In this document: positions 59,086-64,000 of the stretch, in pieces
Layout: the number at the start of each line of letters is the position of its first letter
Position numbering within the stretch: position 1 is the stretch's first letter
Program-made: the position numbers and the translations under genes
Notes under the pieces: model-generated
What the model was told of the DNA's origin: nothing
Database searches by the model: none
Seen by the model: the letters and a program-made list of their open reading frames with translations, nothing else
NCBI GenBank assembly: GCA_961205875.1
Contig: OY540816.1
Coordinates: 17,432,701 to 17,496,700, forward strand
Direction: 5' to 3'
Source of the DNA: Sialis fuliginosa
Taxonomy: Eukaryota > Arthropoda > Insecta > Megaloptera > Sialidae
DNA: 64,000 bases

Positions 59086-62000
59086 ATGGAAACGAAAAGG
59101 AAGAACATGTTTTTTCTACCAGTGTTGGCCTTGTTGGTGATGAACTGTGAACTTACATTTCCACAAAATTTAAATATCGATTCTACGCTTGATTTGGAAA
59201 CTTCGGATATAGACAGCGGCAAGTCGTTCAGGCAAAGTATTGCTGTTCCCTATCCAGGTGCGGCGTTGGCGAGAGATTTGGCCAGAAGGTCGACAACAAA
59301 AGACATATCACAATTCGGTGACCTCTCTTTGATGGAATGGATGCAAGGATTGATGAACCTTTACACTTGGCAACCAGAAAACTTCGAGAAGGTCAGCGAG
59401 AAATGCGTAAACGAGATTTCTAGCTATTTGTCCAACTTGAGGAATGGTTCCAGTTGGGCGGTAAAAAGTGAGTATATTTTTTTTTATTATTGAAAATTAA
59501 CTTTTAGGTAAAAGGAAAGAGACGAGACACTTCTTGTTAAAATAATTTAATCATTAGTTTAACAATCTATTTAAAAAACGTCAATTTCCTATTAGAACCT
59601 GCAATATGATCCATTCATTCAAAATGAATATCATTGCAGAACAACTCTACTCTAAATAAAGGTTTTTGGCACTAAAAACACAATGAAGATTTTAAGGTAA
59701 CCTTGATAGCAAAACAAAGCGACACTAGCACTATGGATGATATAGGGAATTGGACAAATATTGAAAATAAATCGTGTATACATACAGAACGCTTTAGTAG
59801 GTTAATAAAAAAATATGAGCTATGCTGTTGCATCAACAATTTGATACAACATCGGAATTTCAATTTTCACAGGACGTAGCGTATGACCATCGACCTCAAC
59901 TGATAATAATCACTTTAATCTACCTATCATTTATTTGATTACATAGACCTACAAAAAACATTCAACAAAAAAAGTATTCTCTTCAATTTATATTATTTTG
60001 TATCGCTGTAACTGTAAGCCCATTTTTGATCGAATTAATTGCGATTAAAGCAAAAATCATACTTTTAACTTTCAATATAACTAGGGAACACATGTTTGTA
60101 AAAAAAATCCAAGGACAGATTTAGAAAGCTGAAAGAATTTTCCTCATAACTCGCTCAAGAATCGTCGCACAGCGATAAAAAAAAGAAAAGTGAAGAGAAA
60201 AGTTTGATCTACAAAAGTCATTCATTAGATTTGTTCAAAAAAAATTTTGAACGGGTCGTGCAGGTTTTTAAAATTGATATGAATTTTCTATTTTTAAAAA
60301 TTTTAGGAACCTACGAGTTTTTTTATTGTCAAATATGTTTTCAGCACCTAGTAATACGCAAGGAAAGCACAATACTGTTAAGAGTACAAAACCTTCTTTG
60401 TGGAGCTTTATTATCACTAAATTCAACATAAAAGTTTATGCTTTATCTTATATCCTTTCCTCCAATTTTTTTCTACCAAGTAGGTATTTAGTTAGCAAAG
60501 AAAACTGTTGTTTTTAGGCCGACTAAACTCAAAATAGATACAGTTCTTTTTTCTGTTGGTGGCAAAAATATTTGGTTTGATAAAGCGACCTATATAGCAT
60601 TGTAGTATTTGGTTTAGGTTGAATTTCTAAGGGCTTAACCTAAAATTCAAGCTCAAATAAAAAAAACTGATAAGCAGAAAATTCTAAAAATTTGAATTTC
60701 GACTATGTTCGACCAATACAATGCTATATAAGTCGCTTTTTTGGTTCCGCACTTTTTTTTGTGTAGCTGTGTAATTAATTACTGACCATTTAAATTTGAT
60801 TGATTTGATAGCTGTTAGATTGTTTATAGACTACGATAAATTATTTATTTATATTATGAAAAAACAGTTTCATTTTAAATATAGTAAAATTATAAAATTG
60901 TAAAGGTATAAAAAGTACAATTACTGAAATACCTAATTTGTAATACATCAATGTTTTTTCATATAATACTATTTTATAATAATTACTGATATGCAATATA
61001 TTATTAGTTATATATTTGGATGAAAAAAAGCACGTCACTATCGTGGGAATTTTGTTTTAGTATTATAATTACAGCATTTAAACACTACGGTAATTAAATC
61101 TAACCGTGTAATTAACTTGCGTGTTAGTGACATGCAATATTATATGTATATATATAAACATTATATAAATATTATATATATTTTAAAAGCTCGGTTAAAT
61201 TTTCGCATGATTGCATTTGAAATGATCCTATCGTATGAATATTATCTATCTAAATATTATTTTTATTTTTATTTCTAAAAATTCACCTGTTAGTTTTCAT
61301 ACAGTTCTTTCTTTAAAGTGTTTTCTTGTGTTTTTTTTTTTAATTGAGTGATTATGTAAGACAAAATACAGTCATAGTAAGGTTGACAAATGCGATAATC
61401 ATGTACTGTACATTTTTTACATAATAAGTTATATATGTAATAAGAGAAGAGAAATTATTCTATTCTGGCTATAATAAGCTGTAGAAATAGGGATTTTCAT
61501 TTTATGTTACATACATATATTAGAAAAACCGTAATGTAAGAACTGTGTGAAATATGCCTATAGTCTGACTGATAGTATAATGGTATCATCTCGGTTTATT
61601 TAATCAAGATTTTTGAAATTAAAACTTTATCCTTAAAAATTTAAGTATATTTATTATAATTAGTAATTAAATAGGAATTGTAGGCAAAGGTGTATATTAT
61701 TTTTTAATAATAAGAATAACACAAACGTTGAAATAATTTTAAAAAAATACGGTTATTCTTAATTGTAAAAATCTGGTTTTTTTAGAAGTGAAAATTAACA
61801 CGATATATTGGTCGAAGCGTCAAGTGCAATAAAAATCACTTAACACTAATGACCGATATTGCAAAGAAATGTTCTATCTTGAATTTAATAAAAATATTTT
61901 TATTAATTATTTAGCACATGCGCAGCAAGTAAAAAAGAATGATACTAAAACAGTCGTGATATAATATCTTGTAAGGTCAGGGTCATCAACAAGATTTTAG

Positions 62001-64000
62001 TAAAATAAAGTACAACTTTTTTAAATTCTAAAACAAATCTAATAGAATTCGATATCCGGTTTGATATTTCATTAAAATTTTAATATTTAGTTATTGCGAG
62101 TGACCTTGTTGAGATGTTAGAATAGCTTGTAAATATCCTAAAACGTATCATATTTCCAGAACCGGCCTTAGCAAGTCTGGTGCCCTGAGCGTGATTTATC
62201 CCCCTTCCCCCCCCCAAAAAAACGACTGATGAACAAAATTCATAGAACTTAATTTAGACTAGACTAAACTTTTAAGTGGGTTATTAAAAAAATTTAAGAT
62301 ATAATGCACATACATACGAAAAATTTTTTTAGGTCGAGAATAGAACACATTTCCAAGCCAGTAGCGGAGCGTGAGCTATATTCATTTGACTCCAGTGTTT
62401 AGATCAGACACATTCGACATAGTCAGTACGGTAGAGAATTGCTCTTACGAAAGACACGATAAAGTCCGAATGTGTTCGATCTATGATAGCAACTCACATG
62501 ACCTCACCGCTACTGTATCAAGCATAGATTGGGGTGTGCAATAAAGAAACAATTAAAGAAAAAATTCACAAACACACACAACTCATTAACACTCAAGAAC
62601 AACGAAAGAGCTGTTGGTAACCGGCACAGGAAGTATTCATCATCAACAAATGAAATAAAAATCAGACCGATTTAAGTTACAAAACCACAATAAAATGTAC
62701 CATATCATTATATGATTGCAACCAATTAGAAATCAATTTCCGATAATGTGACAACAATTTAACGCCACATGATGTTCCAAGAAACCCAAGCTCGGATAAA
62801 CTGTATTGCGTAATAGTCGCGCGTGATTCATTTGCCCGAGTAAAAGTGGCACAATAAACACAACTGTTATCTGACGGAAGCATACACTGACTGCATTTCT
62901 CTTGCACTGCACTGAAACTTTGGGGTCTCGACATGGGAGTTGTCGTAAAATATGTATGTTGTTTTAAAGTGCTCTCAAATCTACGCAATGGCTAAAAGCA
63001 GGGCCGGCTTGGAAGATTATTTTTTATGCAATTAACATTGGTATTTTAATAAAACTAACTATATACTAACTAAAGATTGGAAAAATAGTTGTTATTTTAA
63101 ATGAAAAAGTTGCTATATACCTAGTTGATTTTTTTTTCTGAAAAATAGTTGGCAAATATGTAATTTAAAAAAAATCAAAATAGTTACGATTTTTTTTTAC
63201 AATAATACATTTTTTTCGATTTATTCAATAAATTAGTTAAATCAACGTATTAGTATAAAGTGTCAAATTCGAAATCAAGGAAAACATGTTATGGTCGATT
63301 CTAGATAGATTTTAGAAGCTAAAAAAAAAATTAAACAAATAAATATAAGAACACAACATAAATATCTATTAAAAAATATCTGTATAATAGACAAAATGTA
63401 TTTATAAAAATATATAAAACTAAAAAATCTACAATATCGGAGCGTCTTGACGTTATTATGAACTGAAAGAAATTTCATCAAATTCGGTCCTGCCGTTTTT
63501 TTATTTGATCAAAAAGACTCTAAAAAAGTAAAATCGCTACTTTGAAATATTAAATATTTTTATAGAGTTTTTTATCAAATATTATCTTACCTATGCATAT
63601 TATTAACCCGGGTAACACCTGGTCGAATGCGTATAATATAAAATAACATGTTTTTATAGTTTTCTTTAATAGTGAAAAAAAAAATCAATATTCCAGTAGG
63701 TATTGATAGTCATACCTTACTGAGTAGTTGGTTGTGTGGACTTCAAGGGTCACACCCCACAGCTTATTAAACTAATTTTTATTAACCCGGTATACTTTTG
63801 AGACCAATTTTGATTGGAAATCTCTTCGCTCCTTTCTTGTTCGAGTTTGTGATTTTTTTTCTCCCCAAGATAAGTTAAATACTCGACATGGTTTTTCAAT
63901 GTGGATGGTATTTTCAATAATATAAAACACATCTGTTTCAGTGTACGATGCGACCGGCCGGTACAACAGTCAATTCTTCTTCGGTAACGACTTCTGGGTC
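59086..64000 (+). CDS. NRF-6-like (nose resistant to fluoxetine) protein, 5' part
   Basis: Exon 1 is 59086-59467 (127 codons plus one base); exon 2 starts at 63942 and runs off the window. The splice joins A to TG and restores Met in WAVKMYDATGR, the conserved W-A-x-K-M-x-D-(A/S)-(T/S)-G-(K/R) signature of the NRF N-terminal domain. Residues 1-27 form a signal peptide (core FFLPVLALLVM). A Ser/Thr/Asp-rich linker follows, then the domain with its conserved Cys (SEKCVNEI). Family members continue with a multi-pass acyltransferase-3 domain, which must lie beyond 64000. In C. elegans NRF-6 acts in lipid or drug transport across epithelia; the role of insect paralogues is mostly unknown. Exon 1 is clearly less AT-rich than its surroundings, as expected of real coding sequence. 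The 4.5-kb intron carries several repeats. Confidence 0.88.
60158..60340 (+). repeat. AGCTTTTTTATTGTCAAA repeat, copy 2
   Basis: Matches 55787-55945 (GCACAGCGATAAAA, TTTGATCTACAAAAGTCATT, TTTTTTATTGTCAAA). In the NRF intron. Confidence 0.5.
60582..60740. repeat. Foldback in NRF intron 1
   Basis: AAAGCGACCTATATAGCATT at the left pairs with AATGCTATATAAGTCGCTTT at the right, about 25 bp with one or two mismatches. Confidence 0.6.
62359..62515. mobile_element. Small hAT-type MITE in NRF intron 1
   Basis: Ends CAGTAGCGGAGCGTGAG and GACCTCACCGCTACTG; flanks TTCCAAGC (62351-62358) and TATCAAGC (62516-62523), 6 of 8 identical. The interior contains CACATTCGACATAG and GAATGTGTTCGAT, inverted to each other. 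Confidence 0.65.
62677..62988 (-). CDS. Unrecognised 103-residue open frame
   Basis: The frame reads from MRRFESTLKQ to HFIVVL on the strand opposite the NRF gene, inside its intron 1. It is the longest open frame on the - strand after the incidental one at 19442-19885. The DNA is less AT-rich than its surroundings. It holds a CSQC...CVYC pair of CxxC motifs 12 residues apart, as in small zinc-binding modules. No family was recognised. It may be part of a decayed transposon, since repeat ends lie close on both sides (62359-62515 and a CAGGGCCGGCTT motif at 62999), or chance. Confidence 0.25.
   Translation of the reverse strand: MRRFESTLKQHTYFTTTPMSRPQSFSAVQEKCSQCMLPSDNSCVYCATFTRANESRATITQYSLSELGFLGTSCGVKLLSHYRKLISNWLQSYNDMVHFIVVL
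63430..63525 (+). repeat. Relative of the 38715-38815 repeat
   Basis: GCGTCTTGACGTTATTATGA, ACTGAAAGAAATTTCATC and CGGTCCTGCCGTTTTTTTAT correspond to 38715-38815. Confidence 0.55.

Overview
The window is AT-rich animal nuclear DNA. It has GT-AG introns, AATAAA signals and many short non-autonomous DNA transposons. The gene content (S1-family trypsin-like proteases with six exons, and a nose-resistant-to-fluoxetine type gene) and the repeat motifs point to an insect. I cannot fix the order; no rRNA, tRNA, CRISPR, bacterial or viral gene was recognised.

Region 1 (about 0.7-24.2 kb) is a head-to-tail cluster of four S1 protease-fold genes on the + strand, here called SPH1 (772-7229), SPH2 (9800-13327), SPH3 (14631-17980) and SP4 (18983-24161). 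I rebuilt each from six short exons with one shared intron-phase pattern. SP4 has an intact His-Asp-Ser triad, a trypsin-type Asp in the specificity pocket and an Arg|Ile activation site. The other three keep the fold, the Asp and the cysteines. Each has lost the catalytic His and Ser by a different substitution, so they look like pseudoproteases. SPH1, SPH3 and SP4 end in a hydrophobic tail that resembles a GPI-anchor signal. SPH2 has lost that tail through one in-frame stop and has gained a Thr/Ser/Pro-rich, mucin-like segment. SPH1 and SPH2 are tandem duplicates that also share promoter, intron and 3' sequence.

Region 2 (about 24.2-59.0 kb) holds no gene I can support. It is a repeat graveyard: hAT-type MITEs with 8-bp target-site duplications, Tc1/mariner-like and other foldback elements, a Harbinger-like transposase fragment, and several interspersed repeat families also seen in the protease introns. 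A CpG-rich island near 36.1-36.8 kb stands out and may be a promoter.

Region 3 (59.1-64.0 kb) is the start of a gene for a nose-resistant-to-fluoxetine (NRF-6-like) protein: exon 1 with a signal peptide, a 4.5-kb intron full of repeats, and the first 59 bases of exon 2 at the window edge. The acyltransferase part must lie beyond the window.

My reading of how the cluster works: one active, membrane-tethered protease plus catalytically dead relatives, tethered or secreted, that could bind the same substrates, inhibitors or partners. This is inference; no expression or biochemical evidence is visible here.
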